From the NCBI RefSeq assembly GCF_003939025.1, contig NZ_RQIH01000004.1, forward strand, positions 186,001-250,000: 64,000 bases of DNA, written 5' to 3'. This DNA comes from Rhizobium sophoriradicis (GTDB taxonomy: Bacteria; Pseudomonadota; Alphaproteobacteria; Rhizobiales; Rhizobiaceae). This document shows, piece after piece, positions 1 through 8,650 of the stretch. The notes beneath the pieces were generated by a model, which saw nothing but the letters and a program-made list of their open reading frames with translations, had not been told where the DNA came from and did no database searches. The translations under genes and the position numbers were made by a program. Numbering within the stretch: the first letter of the stretch is position 1; each line of letters opens with the position of its first letter.

Positions 1-121
1 CCGTTGCGACGCTCGTCTCACGACATAATCCACGGCTTCCGCTTGACACGATCATTTCATCTCTTATTCTGTTACAAAAACATGAATTACATAATTGTGG
101 AACTTAACCGGGAGCCTTCAT

Positions 122-1648
122 ATGAAACCGCTTGTCGCATTCCTGCTCGGCACTGCGCTCGTCGCCTTGCCTTCGACCCTGCTTGCTGAGGAGAAGGGCG
201 GCGTCATCAATGTCGCGACGATCGGCGAGCCGCCGACGCTCGATCCGATGTCGTCGACGGCGGATCTCGTCGGCATCGTCACCCAGCATATTTTCGAGAC
301 GCTCTACACCTTCGACAAGAGCTGGAACGTCACGCCGCTTCTCGCCGAAAGCCTGCCCGAGATCAGCGCCGACGGCAAAACCTATACGATCAAGCTCAGG
401 ACCGGCATCAAGTTCCACGACAATAGCGACATGACCTCGGAGGATGTCGTTGCTTCGCTCGGCCGCTGGATGAAGATCGCCTCGCGCGGCAAGCAGGTGG
501 CCGGCTTCATCGACAAGATCGCTGCTGCCGATCCCGCGACCGTGACGATCACGCTGAAGCAGCCCTATGCGCCGCTGACCTCGCTGCTCGCCTTCAACAA
601 TTCCGCGGCGATCATCATCCCCTCGGAAAAGCAGGACGAACCGATGAAGGAGTTCATCGGCACCGGTCCCTATATGCTGAAGGAGCGCAAGGCCGACCAG
701 TATATCCAGCTCGTCCGCTTCGACGGCTATAAGTCGCGCGAAGGCGACAGCAATGGGTATGGCGGCGCCCGCCATCAATATCTCGACGAAATCCGCTTCG
801 TGCCGGTGCCGGATCCGAACACCCGGGTCGAGGCCGCCGTTTCCGGCCAGTATGATTATGTCGATTCGATCCCGGTCGAGTCCTACGACAAGCTGAAGGC
901 TTCGACTGCCTCGCAGCCGGTCATGCTGAAGCCCTTCGGTTATCCTGTTTTCGTCTTCAACACGAAGGAAGGTGTTGCCGGGAATGTCGAGGTTCGCAAG
1001 GCGATCCGCCGGGCGCTCAGCATGGAAGACATGCTGGCCGCCGCTTTCGGCAGCACAGATTTCTATGCGCTCGACGGCGCCATCTACCCGAAAACCTTCT
1101 CCTGGTCGACCGATGCCGGCGCCGAAGGCGCCTATAATGTCGCCGATCCGGAAGGGGCGGCGGCTGCCGCCAAGAAGGCCGGCTACAATGGCGAGCCGAT
1201 CCGCATCCTGACCAGCCGCCAGTACGAATTCCACTACAAGATGGCGCAGGTCGCCGCCGAATATCTGAAGCTTGCCGGCTTCACCGTCGATATGCAGGTG
1301 GTGGACTGGGCGACGCTGACGCAGCGCCGTACCGATCCGAAGCTCTGGGATATCTATATCACCCACAGCCCCTTCCTGCCGGAGCCGGCGCTGATCGGCT
1401 CGCTCTCGACCAGCTCTCCCGGCTGGTGGGACACGCCGGCCCGCAAGGCCGCCGTCGATGCCTTCACTTCGGAAGTCGATCCGAAGAAGCGCGTGGCGCT
1501 CTGGGCCGATGTTCAGAAGGCTGTTTATACAGACGCGCCCTTCATGAAGATCGGCGATTTCAACGCCGTCTCGGCGAAATCGGTCAAGCTCGAAGGTGTC
1601 GATCCGGCCCCGTGGCCGTATTTCTGGAATGCTTCGATCAAGAAGTAA
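122..1648 (+). CDS. ABC transporter substrate-binding protein, peptide/opine type (SBP family 5)
   Basis: A 508-residue periplasmic binding protein of the DppA/OppA class that should capture a peptide-like or opine-like ligand for the permeases downstream. The N-terminus is a clear signal peptide: MKPL, a hydrophobic run, then an Ala-type cleavage site near residue 22 before EEKGG. The body has the usual family start (a GEPPTLDP segment) and a late tryptophan-rich tail. An in-frame upstream start at 95 was rejected because GGGAG at 110-114 sits 7 bases before the ATG at 122. It is the first gene of an operon running to about 8145, and a terminator-like hairpin follows it. The ligand cannot be read from sequence. 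Confidence 0.92.
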   Translation: MKPLVAFLLGTALVALPSTLLAEEKGGVINVATIGEPPTLDPMSSTADLVGIVTQHIFETLYTFDKSWNVTPLLAESLPEISADGKTYTIKLRTGIKFHDNSDMTSEDVVASLGRWMKIASRGKQVAGFIDKIAAADPATVTITLKQPYAPLTSLLAFNNSAAIIIPSEKQDEPMKEFIGTGPYMLKERKADQYIQLVRFDGYKSREGDSNGYGGARHQYLDEIRFVPVPDPNTRVEAAVSGQYDYVDSIPVESYDKLKASTASQPVMLKPFGYPVFVFNTKEGVAGNVEVRKAIRRALSMEDMLAAAFGSTDFYALDGAIYPKTFSWSTDAGAEGAYNVADPEGAAAAAKKAGYNGEPIRILTSRQYEFHYKMAQVAAEYLKLAGFTVDMQVVDWATLTQRRTDPKLWDIYITHSPFLPEPALIGSLSTSSPGWWDTPARKAAVDAFTSEVDPKKRVALWADVQKAVYTDAPFMKIGDFNAVSAKSVKLEGVDPAPWPYFWNASIKK

Positions 1649-1657
1649 GCATCGCCG

Positions 1658-1694
1658 CCGGTGCCGGCCCTCCGGGGTTCGGCGCCGGTTTTTT
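1658..1694 (+). terminator. intercistronic intrinsic terminator / attenuator after the binding-protein gene
   Basis: CCGGTGCC (1658-1665) can pair with GGCGCCGG (1681-1688), with one G-U pair, and six T follow at 1689-1694. It lies between the binding-protein stop and the first permease start, where many ABC operons carry a partial terminator that keeps binding-protein mRNA in excess. The partial read-through is inferred. Confidence 0.6.
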
Positions 1695-1729
1695 CTGCCG
1701 TATTTGCAAGGGCTCGAAGGCCAGCATTG

Positions 1730-2671
1730 ATGATCCGTTACATCCTCCAGCGCCTGGTCGGCATGATCGTCGTGATGTTCCTCGTCGTCACGATCGTCTT
1801 CGTCATCGTGCGCGTGACACCGGGAGATCCGGCCGCCGTCATGCTCGGGCCGGACGCGACGCCGCAGGATATTGCTGATCTCAGAAGCAGGCTCGGCCTC
1901 GATCAGTCGCTCGGCCTGCAATATGTCTATTATATCGGCCAACTGCTGAAGGGCGATCTCGGCCAGTCGATCTTTCTCAACATGCCTGTGACGTCGGCGC
2001 TGCTCGACCGCGCCGAGCCGACCTTCTTCCTGACGCTATTTTCGCTGGCTATCGCCAGCATCATTGCGCTGCCGATCGGCATCTATGCCGCCTATCGGCG
2101 CGGCTCTTTCGTCGACCAGGCGGCAACGACGCTCGCCATGTTTGCCGCCAGCATTCCAAGCTTCTGGCTCGGCCTCATCCTGATGCAGTTCTTCGCCGTC
2201 CGGTTCAATCTCTTCCCGGTTTCGGGTTATGGCGGGCCGGGCTCGACCTTCGCGGACCGGATGTATCATCTGACGCTGCCGGCCTTTGCGCTCGGCATCG
2301 TCTCCTCGGCGCTGATCCTGCGTTTCACCCGTGCCTCGATGCTCGACGTGCTCGGTGACGATTATATCCGCACGGCCCGGGCCAAGGGGCTGGTCGAGCG
2401 CAAGGTCATCCTCAAGCACGCGCTGAAGAATGCGCTGATCCCGATCCTGACGGTGCTCGGCCTAACGGCGGCGGTGCTGATTTCGGGCGCCGTCGTCACC
2501 GAAACGGTCTTCGGCCTGCCGGGCGTCGGCAATCTCGTCGTCTCGGCGGTGCTGCGCCGCGACTATCCCGTCATCCAGGGGGCGCTGCTCGTCATCGCCG
2601 CGCTCTATGTGCTGATCAATTTTGCGATCGACATGCTCTACCTGCTGGTCGATCCGAGGGTGCGCTACTGA
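1730..2671 (+). CDS. ABC transporter permease, DppB/OppB type
   Basis: A 313-residue inner-membrane permease, the first of the two that form the translocation channel. It has an N-terminal membrane helix (MIRYILQRLVG then hydrophobic), the family's early PGDPA segment, about six membrane spans, and the cytoplasmic coupling loop around DYIRTARAKGL that contacts the ATPase. A longer in-frame start at 1661 would add a non-family extension inside the terminator hairpin, so 1730 was chosen. The stop shares its last base with the start of the next permease, so translation is probably coupled. Confidence 0.92.
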   Translation: MIRYILQRLVGMIVVMFLVVTIVFVIVRVTPGDPAAVMLGPDATPQDIADLRSRLGLDQSLGLQYVYYIGQLLKGDLGQSIFLNMPVTSALLDRAEPTFFLTLFSLAIASIIALPIGIYAAYRRGSFVDQAATTLAMFAASIPSFWLGLILMQFFAVRFNLFPVSGYGGPGSTFADRMYHLTLPAFALGIVSSALILRFTRASMLDVLGDDYIRTARAKGLVERKVILKHALKNALIPILTVLGLTAAVLISGAVVTETVFGLPGVGNLVVSAVLRRDYPVIQGALLVIAALYVLINFAIDMLYLLVDPRVRY

Positions 2672-3540
2672 TGGCCGATATCGCAATCAAGCCCGCCGAG
2701 AGCGAAGGCAGCAAATTCGTCCGCCGCCTGCTCAAGCGCAAGACGGTGGCCTTCGGCCTGCTGATCCTGACGATCTTCGTGCTGCTGGCGGTCTTCGCGC
2801 CCGTTGTCGCGCCCTATTCGCCGTCCAAGCTTTCGATCGTCAACCGGCTGAAGCCGCCAAGCGGCACCTTCTTCTTTGGCACCGACGAGTTCGGCCGCGA
2901 CGTCTTCTCGCGCACGATCTTTGCCGGCCGCCTGTCGCTGCTCGTCGGTGCGGCCGTCGTCAGCCTGTCGGCGGCGATCGGCGTCACCCTCGGCCTGCTG
3001 GCCGGCTTCTTCCAGAAGCTCGATACGCCGATCGCCCGTCTGATCGACGCGATGATGGCCTTTCCGGATATTCTGCTGGCCATCGCCCTCGTCGCTGCCC
3101 TCGGGCCCTCCTTGACAACAGTCATCATCGCGCTGTCGATCGTCTATTCCCCGCGCCTTGCCCGCATCGTCCGCGCCTCGACACTGGTCATTCGCGAATT
3201 GCCCTATGTCGAGGCGGCGAAGGCGCTCGGCATTTCGACGTTCCACATCATGACGCGGCATGTGCTGCGTAACCTGCTCTCGCCGATCCTGGTGCAGGCC
3301 ACCTTCCTTTTCGCCAGCGCCATGCTCGCCGAAGCCGGCCTCTCCTTCCTCGGCCTCGGCGTCAGCCCGGAAATCCCGACCTGGGGAACAATGATCGCCG
3401 CCGGCCGGCAATATATCGGCCAGGCCGACTGGATGACGCTGTTTCCCGGTGTCGCCATCATCCTTTCGGTGCTGTCGCTGCAGATGGTCGGCGACGGCCT
3501 CAGGGACATGCTCGATCCGAGACTTCGTAAGGACCTTTAA
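2671..3540 (+). CDS. ABC transporter permease, DppC/OppC type
   Basis: A 289-residue permease that pairs with the DppB-type protein just upstream. It shows the DppC-like layout: a short charged cytoplasmic N-terminus with KRKTVAFG, a first membrane helix, then the periplasmic stretch with the family motif GTDEFGRDVFSR, and five more helices. The coupling loop contains the expected EAAKALG. The coding start overlaps the previous stop by one base. Length and motif order match the family, so nothing seems missing. Confidence 0.92.
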   Translation: MADIAIKPAESEGSKFVRRLLKRKTVAFGLLILTIFVLLAVFAPVVAPYSPSKLSIVNRLKPPSGTFFFGTDEFGRDVFSRTIFAGRLSLLVGAAVVSLSAAIGVTLGLLAGFFQKLDTPIARLIDAMMAFPDILLAIALVAALGPSLTTVIIALSIVYSPRLARIVRASTLVIRELPYVEAAKALGISTFHIMTRHVLRNLLSPILVQATFLFASAMLAEAGLSFLGLGVSPEIPTWGTMIAAGRQYIGQADWMTLFPGVAIILSVLSLQMVGDGLRDMLDPRLRKDL

Positions 3541-3609
3541 TCCGCCGACCTAAATCGGCCAATCCGAAACCAAATTCGCCAATCCAAAATTCGCATGACA
3601 GGAGTTTGC

Positions 3610-4107
3610 GTGAATCAATTTCCCAACGCCGCCGGCAAGGTCGAGAACTCGCCTTACCAACGGTTAGCCGCCCTCGGCATCAAGCTGCCGCCGCCGCCGC
3701 CGCCGATCGCCAATTTCGTGACGCATGTGGTGGAGGGCAATATGCTCTACCTCTCCGGCCAGGGGCCGCGCGAGGCCGACGGCTTCCTGCATGCGGGCAA
3801 GGTCGGCGGCGGCGTCGGTGTCGAGGAGGCCTACCGGCATGCGCGGTTGACGGGCATCAACCTGCTTGCCGTCATGCAGGAGGCGCTCGGCGATCTCTCC
3901 CGCGTCAAGCGGGTGGTCAAGCTGCTCGGCATGGTCAATGCCGTGCCTGAGTTCGAGGATCATCCGAGCGTCATCAACGGCTGCTCGGATCTGCTGATCG
4001 CGGTATTTGGCGCGGCCGGCGAACATGCCCGCTCGGCCGTCGGCTTCGGCTCGCTGCCCGGCAACATCACCGTCGAGATCGAGGCGATCGTCGCCTTGAA
4101 TGGCTGA
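3610..4107 (+). CDS. RidA/YjgF family protein
   Basis: A 165-residue member of the RidA (YjgF/UK114) superfamily. Characterised members hydrolyse reactive enamines/imines released by PLP enzymes; others act on pathway-specific imines. The fold signature is visible in YLSGQGP early and in the closing [18 protein letters not shown] run of six prolines near residues 27-32 resembles the proline-rich segment in YjgH-like subgroups. An ATG at 3595 is in frame, but the GTG at 3610 has AGGAG five bases upstream (3600-3604), so I prefer GTG. It sits between importer permeases and a PLP enzyme, which fits a role in clearing imine intermediates from that enzyme (inference). Confidence 0.85.
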   Translation: MNQFPNAAGKVENSPYQRLAALGIKLPPPPPPIANFVTHVVEGNMLYLSGQGPREADGFLHAGKVGGGVGVEEAYRHARLTGINLLAVMQEALGDLSRVKRVVKLLGMVNAVPEFEDHPSVINGCSDLLIAVFGAAGEHARSAVGFGSLPGNITVEIEAIVALNG

Positions 4108-4177
4108 CGAGAGCTTGCATATTTGGAGCAGCTGCCACCCACGGCCCGTTCCTCGCCCCAGACTTCCGGAGACCTTC

Positions 4178-5374
4178 ATGCCCAATGACATCAGACCTTC
4201 GCTCGGCCTTCGCCCCGTCATCAACGTATCCGGCACGATGACCAGCCTCGGCGCCTCGATCGTCGTGCCGGAGGCGATCGCCGCGATGACCGCGATCCTG
4301 CCGCACTTCGTCGAGATCAACGACCTGCAGCGCAAAGCAAGCAGCGTCATCGCCCGGCTGACCGGCGGCGAGGCCGGCTTCGTCACCGCCTCCTGCTCGG
4401 CCGGCATTTCTCTCGCTGTCGCCGGCGCCATTACCGGCGATGATCTGCTGGCGATCGAGAAGCTGCCGGATGCCGTGCCCGAGAAAAACGAGGTGCTGGT
4501 GCAGATGGGCCATGTGGTGAGCTACGGCGCGCCGGTCGATCAAGCGATCCGGCTTGCCGGCGGCAAGGTCGTGCTGGTGGGGCAGGCGACCTCGACGCAC
4601 CGTTTCCACATGGAGAAGGCGATCACCGACAAGACCGCCGCCGCCGTCTATGTCGTCTCCCATCATGTCGTCGATTACGGCCTGCTGAACCTCAAGGAAT
4701 TCGTCGAGATCGCCCATGCCAAGGGCGTGCCTGTGATCGTCGATGCGGCGTCGGAATATGATCTGAGGATTTTCCTGGAGCAAGGGGCTGATATCGCGCT
4801 CTATTCCGGCCACAAGTTCCTCGGCGGCCCGACCTCGGGCATCGTCGCCGGCCGCAAGGAATTGGTGCGCCATGCATTCCTGCAGAATATGGGCATCGGC
4901 CGCGGCATGAAGGTCGGCAAGGAAAGCATCTTCGGCGTCATGGCGGCGCTGGAAGCCTGGGAAAGCCGCGACCATGCCGGCATCCGGGAGCGCGAGACCG
5001 GCTATCTCAATCTGTGGAAACGCACGCTTGACGGTCGCCCCGGCATCACCGCGCTGATCGAACCCGACCCGACCAACAATCCGCTCGACCGGCTGCGCCT
5101 GATCGTCGATCCCGAACAGGCGCATATCACCGCCTGGGATCTCGCCGATGCGCTGGCAAGGGGCAACCCGCCGATCATCGTGCGCGACCATGAAGTGGAG
5201 CACCGCTACTTCTATCTCGACCCGTGCAACCTGCATCCGGGCCAGGAGGTCATCGTCGCAAACCGCCTGGCCGAGGAACTCGACAAGGCGCGCGCTTCCA
5301 ACGAGATCATCGCAACCCCGATCGAAAACCGCAGCAGGCATCGCTTCGACGGCTTGCTGCGCTGGCCGGACTGA
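4178..5374 (+). CDS. PLP-dependent enzyme, SelA-like / aminotransferase class V fold
   Basis: A 398-residue fold-type I PLP enzyme of the group often annotated as L-seryl-tRNA(Sec) selenium transferase-like. The likely Schiff-base lysine is K213 in SGHKFLGGP, and the cofactor-nitrogen aspartate is D189 in VIVDAAS. The group includes ammonia-lyases and racemase-like enzymes acting on amino sugars or amino acids, and its annotation as selenium transferase is usually misleading. No selenocysteine genes are nearby. Start 4178 is preferred over 4100 because the latter overlaps ridA; GGAG precedes 4178. Its place inside an importer operon suggests it acts on the imported compound. The substrate is unknown. 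Confidence 0.8.
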   Translation: MPNDIRPSLGLRPVINVSGTMTSLGASIVVPEAIAAMTAILPHFVEINDLQRKASSVIARLTGGEAGFVTASCSAGISLAVAGAITGDDLLAIEKLPDAVPEKNEVLVQMGHVVSYGAPVDQAIRLAGGKVVLVGQATSTHRFHMEKAITDKTAAAVYVVSHHVVDYGLLNLKEFVEIAHAKGVPVIVDAASEYDLRIFLEQGADIALYSGHKFLGGPTSGIVAGRKELVRHAFLQNMGIGRGMKVGKESIFGVMAALEAWESRDHAGIRERETGYLNLWKRTLDGRPGITALIEPDPTNNPLDRLRLIVDPEQAHITAWDLADALARGNPPIIVRDHEVEHRYFYLDPCNLHPGQEVIVANRLAEELDKARASNEIIATPIENRSRHRFDGLLRWPD

Positions 5375-5408
5375 TCCGCCGTTCTCATCCGCCGCAACAG
5401 GAGCCGAC

Positions 5409-7244
5409 ATGGGCAGCGTCCAAGCACAATCGATCGAGACCGCCATCCCCGTTCTTTCCGTCGAGGGGCTGACGACGTCCTTTCTGGTCGACGGCGCCTG
5501 GAAGCCTGTCGTGCGCGACGTTTCCTTCACCGTGGCGCCCGGCGAAACCGTGGCGATCGTCGGCGAATCCGGCTCGGGCAAGAGCGTGACGTCGCTGTCG
5601 ATCATGCGGCTGCTGCAGGCGGAGGTCAGCCGCATCGAGGGCCGCGTCATGCTCGGAGGGCGCGACCTGCTGGCCCTGCCGGAACAGGCCATGCGGCAGG
5701 TGCGCGGTAATGAGGTGGCGATGATCTTCCAGGAGCCGATGACATCGCTCAATCCGCTCTTCACCATCGGCGACCAGATATCCGAAGCGCTGCTCTGCCA
5801 TTCCGCGATGAACAAGGCCGATGCCAGGGCCGAGACGATCAGGCTCCTGGAAAAGGTCCGCATTCCCTCGGCCGCCACGCGCTTCGACGAATATCCGCAT
5901 CGTTTCTCCGGCGGCATGCGCCAGCGGGTGATGATCGCCATGGCGCTTGCCAGCCGGCCGAAACTCTTGATCGCCGACGAGCCGACGACGGCGCTCGACG
6001 TGACGATCCAGGGCCAGATCCTCGATCTCATCAAGATGCTGCAGGAAGAGGAGGGGACTTCGGTTCTCTTCATCACCCACGACATGGGCGTCGTCGCCGA
6101 GATCGCCGACAGGACGGTGGTGATGTATCGCGGCGAACAGGTCGAGAGCGGCCCCACCGCCGATATTTTTCACCGCGGCAAACATCCTTACACCAGGGCG
6201 CTGCTGTCGGCCGTGCCGGTTCTCGGCTCGATGCAGGGCCGTCAGCGGCCGCTGCGTTTTCCGGTGGTCAATACGGCGACGGGCGAATCGGACATACCGG
6301 CCGAGGCCGCCGATACCGTCGCCGCGAGGCCGGTGCTTGAGGTCAAGAACCTCACCAAGCGTTTCGACATCCATTCCGGCCTGTTCGGCCGGCTGACCAG
6401 CCGGGTGCATGCGGTCGAAAACGTCTCCTTCGATCTTCATGCCGGCGAAACGCTGTCGCTCGTCGGTGAATCCGGCTGCGGCAAATCGACGACCGGGCGC
6501 GCCATCATGCGCCTCATCGAGCCGCAGGCGGGTTCCGTTCTCGTCGAGGGCAGGGAGGTGGTCGGCCTCGACAGGAAGGATCTGCGCGAGATGCGCAAAT
6601 CCGTGCAGATGATCTTCCAGGATCCCTTCGCCAGCCTCAATCCGCGGATGACCGTCGGTGCTGCGATCGCCGAGCCCTATCTCGAACACCGGATGGGCAA
6701 TTCGCAGCAGGCGAGGGACGTCGTCGCCGACCTGCTGGTCAAAGTCGGCCTCTCCCCAGATATGGCTTCGCGCTACCCGCATGAATTTTCCGGCGGCCAG
6801 CGCCAGCGCATCTGCATCGCCCGGGCGCTCGCTTTGCAGCCGAAGGTCATCGTCGCCGACGAAAGCGTGTCGGCGCTCGATGTTTCGATCAAGGCGCAGG
6901 TCATCAACCTGATGCTCGACCTGCAGCAGAGCCTCAACCTCGCCTTCCTGTTCATTTCGCACGACATGGCGGTGGTCGAGCGCGTCAGCCACCGCGTGGC
7001 GGTGATGTATCTCGGCGAAATCGTGGAGATCGGCCCACGCGCCGCCGTCTTCGAAAATCCGCAGCACCCCTATACCCGGAAACTCATCGCCGCCGTGCCG
7101 GTGCCCGATCCCGACCGCCGCCACGAAAAACGCATGGTGGCGAATGACGAGATCAAGAGCCCGATGCGTGCCGTGGACTACCAGCCTCCGGCCACCTTCT
7201 ATCGTGAAGTCGGGCCGGGCCATCTGGTGATGGCCGACCGGTAG
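5409..7244 (+). CDS. ABC transporter ATP-binding protein, fused DppD-DppF type
   Basis: A 611-residue protein carrying two complete nucleotide-binding domains, so one polypeptide powers the importer. The first half has Walker A GESGSGKS, signature SGGMRQRV and Walker B LLIADEPTTALD. The second has GESGCGKS, SGGQRQRI and VIVADESVSALD. Each half ends in the oligopeptide-transporter C-terminal segment with HPYTR. The ATG at 5409 follows CAGGAG; an upstream in-frame extension to 5148 would overlap the PLP enzyme gene and was rejected. Fused DppDF proteins are common in Rhizobiales. Confidence 0.93.
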   Translation: MGSVQAQSIETAIPVLSVEGLTTSFLVDGAWKPVVRDVSFTVAPGETVAIVGESGSGKSVTSLSIMRLLQAEVSRIEGRVMLGGRDLLALPEQAMRQVRGNEVAMIFQEPMTSLNPLFTIGDQISEALLCHSAMNKADARAETIRLLEKVRIPSAATRFDEYPHRFSGGMRQRVMIAMALASRPKLLIADEPTTALDVTIQGQILDLIKMLQEEEGTSVLFITHDMGVVAEIADRTVVMYRGEQVESGPTADIFHRGKHPYTRALLSAVPVLGSMQGRQRPLRFPVVNTATGESDIPAEAADTVAARPVLEVKNLTKRFDIHSGLFGRLTSRVHAVENVSFDLHAGETLSLVGESGCGKSTTGRAIMRLIEPQAGSVLVEGREVVGLDRKDLREMRKSVQMIFQDPFASLNPRMTVGAAIAEPYLEHRMGNSQQARDVVADLLVKVGLSPDMASRYPHEFSGGQRQRICIARALALQPKVIVADESVSALDVSIKAQVINLMLDLQQSLNLAFLFISHDMAVVERVSHRVAVMYLGEIVEIGPRAAVFENPQHPYTRKLIAAVPVPDPDRRHEKRMVANDEIKSPMRAVDYQPPATFYREVGPGHLVMADR

Positions 7245-7323
7245 CGAAAGGCGTTGGGAGTTGCCTAACGGGCCGGCGGCGCATAAAGCAGATGCAGAGA
7301 CACCTGCCTGGAAAGCCGCATCG

Positions 7324-8145
7324 ATGAACAAGACAGATTATTTTTCGAAGCTCGGCGGCCTGCCGCCGCAGACCCAGCTGCTTTCCGGCAGGGCGGTTTT
7401 CACCACGGCTTACGCGGTCATCCCGCGCGGCGTCATGAGCGATATCGTCACCAGCCTCCTTCCGCATTGGACCGGAACGCGGGCATGGGTTCTCTCCCGT
7501 CCGCTTTCCGGCTTCTCCGAGACCTTCTCGCAATATGTGGTGGAGGTTCAGCCGGGCGGCGGAAGCGACCGGCCGGAGCCGGACAAGCGGGCCGAGGCAG
7601 TGGTCTTCGTCGTCGAAGGCGGCATGACGGTGGAGCTCGAAGGTGTCGGCCATACGCTGCGCGCCGGCTCCTTCGTCTATATTCCCGCCGGTTCGGCTTG
7701 GCGTCTGAAGAATGACGGCTCGGCCGCAGCAATCTTCCACTGGGTCAGAAAGGCCTTTCAGGAGGTCGAGGGGCTGGAGCCGCCGCCGGCGATCGTCACG
7801 CATGAGGACGACCATCCGATCCGGGCCATGCCCGACACCGACGGCCGCTGGGGCACGACCCGCTTCATCGATCCGGCCGATGTGCGCTACGACATGCACG
7901 TCAATATCGTCACGCTGGAACCAGGGGCGGTGATCCCCTTCATGGAAACCCATGTGATGGAGCACGGTCTCTATGTGCTGGAGGGCAAGGCCGTCTATCG
8001 CCTCAACCAGGACTGGGTCGAGGTCGAGGCCGGCGATTTCATGTGGCTGCGCGCCTTCTGCCCGCAGGCCTGTTACGCCGGCGGCCCCGGCCGCTTCCGC
8101 TACCTCCTCTACAAGGATGTCAACCGGCATATGAAGCTCTGGTAG
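7324..8145 (+). CDS. allE: (S)-ureidoglycine aminohydrolase family cupin (AllE-like)
   Basis: A 273-residue double-cupin protein. AllE enzymes convert (S)-ureidoglycine to ureidoglycolate and ammonia in purine/allantoin breakdown, using Mn2+. The family hallmarks are here: AVIPRGVM near the N-terminus, PGGGSDRPEP in cupin 1, and the METHVMEHGLYVLEG metal-binding segment of cupin 2 followed by QACYAGG and a closing KDVNR. A TTG at 7261 gives a longer in-frame reading, but the ATG at 7324 matches the family's start. It ends the peptide-type importer operon. No other allantoin genes are in the window, so the real substrate may differ. A decayed partial copy lies at 12451-12755. Confidence 0.82.
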   Translation: MNKTDYFSKLGGLPPQTQLLSGRAVFTTAYAVIPRGVMSDIVTSLLPHWTGTRAWVLSRPLSGFSETFSQYVVEVQPGGGSDRPEPDKRAEAVVFVVEGGMTVELEGVGHTLRAGSFVYIPAGSAWRLKNDGSAAAIFHWVRKAFQEVEGLEPPPAIVTHEDDHPIRAMPDTDGRWGTTRFIDPADVRYDMHVNIVTLEPGAVIPFMETHVMEHGLYVLEGKAVYRLNQDWVEVEAGDFMWLRAFCPQACYAGGPGRFRYLLYKDVNRHMKLW

Positions 8146-8650
8146 CATCGGTGCGGTTCGCGCTGGGAGCGAATGGGCTGCTCCCGGGCCTCTTTTCGCT
8201 GATCCGTGAGAGGGAGAGGCGCAGCCAATCGGCCGGCAGCAGAGAAATGGTCGTTCGCTGTTGCACCCAATCATCGGGCGGCCTTGATACGATGAAATCC
8301 ATAACTTTTGACCAGCGTCGGTTTGGCGCCGAGCTCAAAGCGAAGCTGCTGCCTGATATTCGTTCTGTGCAGGGCTCGTTTGAAATCGAGCGGGCTCAGC
8401 ACGCGCTGAAGCTCGTCGCGATCGCGCATCATCATGACATTAGGCCTTCTCTGCAGCGACCTGTGGGCGTTTGGTCAGCGGCTCAAAGAGAACTCGCCGC
8501 GCCCGCAATGTGCCTGCCAGACCACCTGTGATCGTTAATCCTGCATATCTGCCCGTGGTGGTTTTAATTTTTTTTTCCTTGTTGCCGATCGAACACAGGC
8601 ATTTTGCCCGTCCTAGTTTAAGGATAGTGAAAAAGATTTGGAGATAATGA
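8146..8650 (+). other. 505-base region between allE and the autotransporter
   Basis: No confident gene. GGGAGC (8165-8170) and GCTCCC (8180-8185) form a small hairpin just after allE that could end its transcript. A 54-codon minus-strand ORF (8271-8435, starting MMMRDRDELQRVL) has no recognised relative. An AT-rich stretch with a long T run near 8565-8580 precedes the autotransporter and is a plausible promoter region. GGAG at 8640-8643 is the autotransporter ribosome binding site. Confidence 0.4.

Noticed and set aside
3541..3594. Short near-repeats (AATCGGCCAATCC / AATTCGCCAATCC) before ridA
   Set aside because: Two imperfect copies in a 70-base gap; no pairing or known motif, probably chance.
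4178..5374. Selenium transferase (SelA) as the function of the PLP enzyme
   Set aside because: No selB, selD or tRNA-Sec is present, and the protein sits in an importer operon; SelA-like proteins of this group usually have other activities.
104..7331. Very long minus-strand open frames (612, 696 and 648 codons at 104-1942, 4067-6157, 5385-7331)
   Set aside because: They lie fully antisense to well-recognised importer and enzyme genes, are His/Asp/Arg-rich shadow translations, and have no domain or start signal. GC-rich third positions make such frames common.
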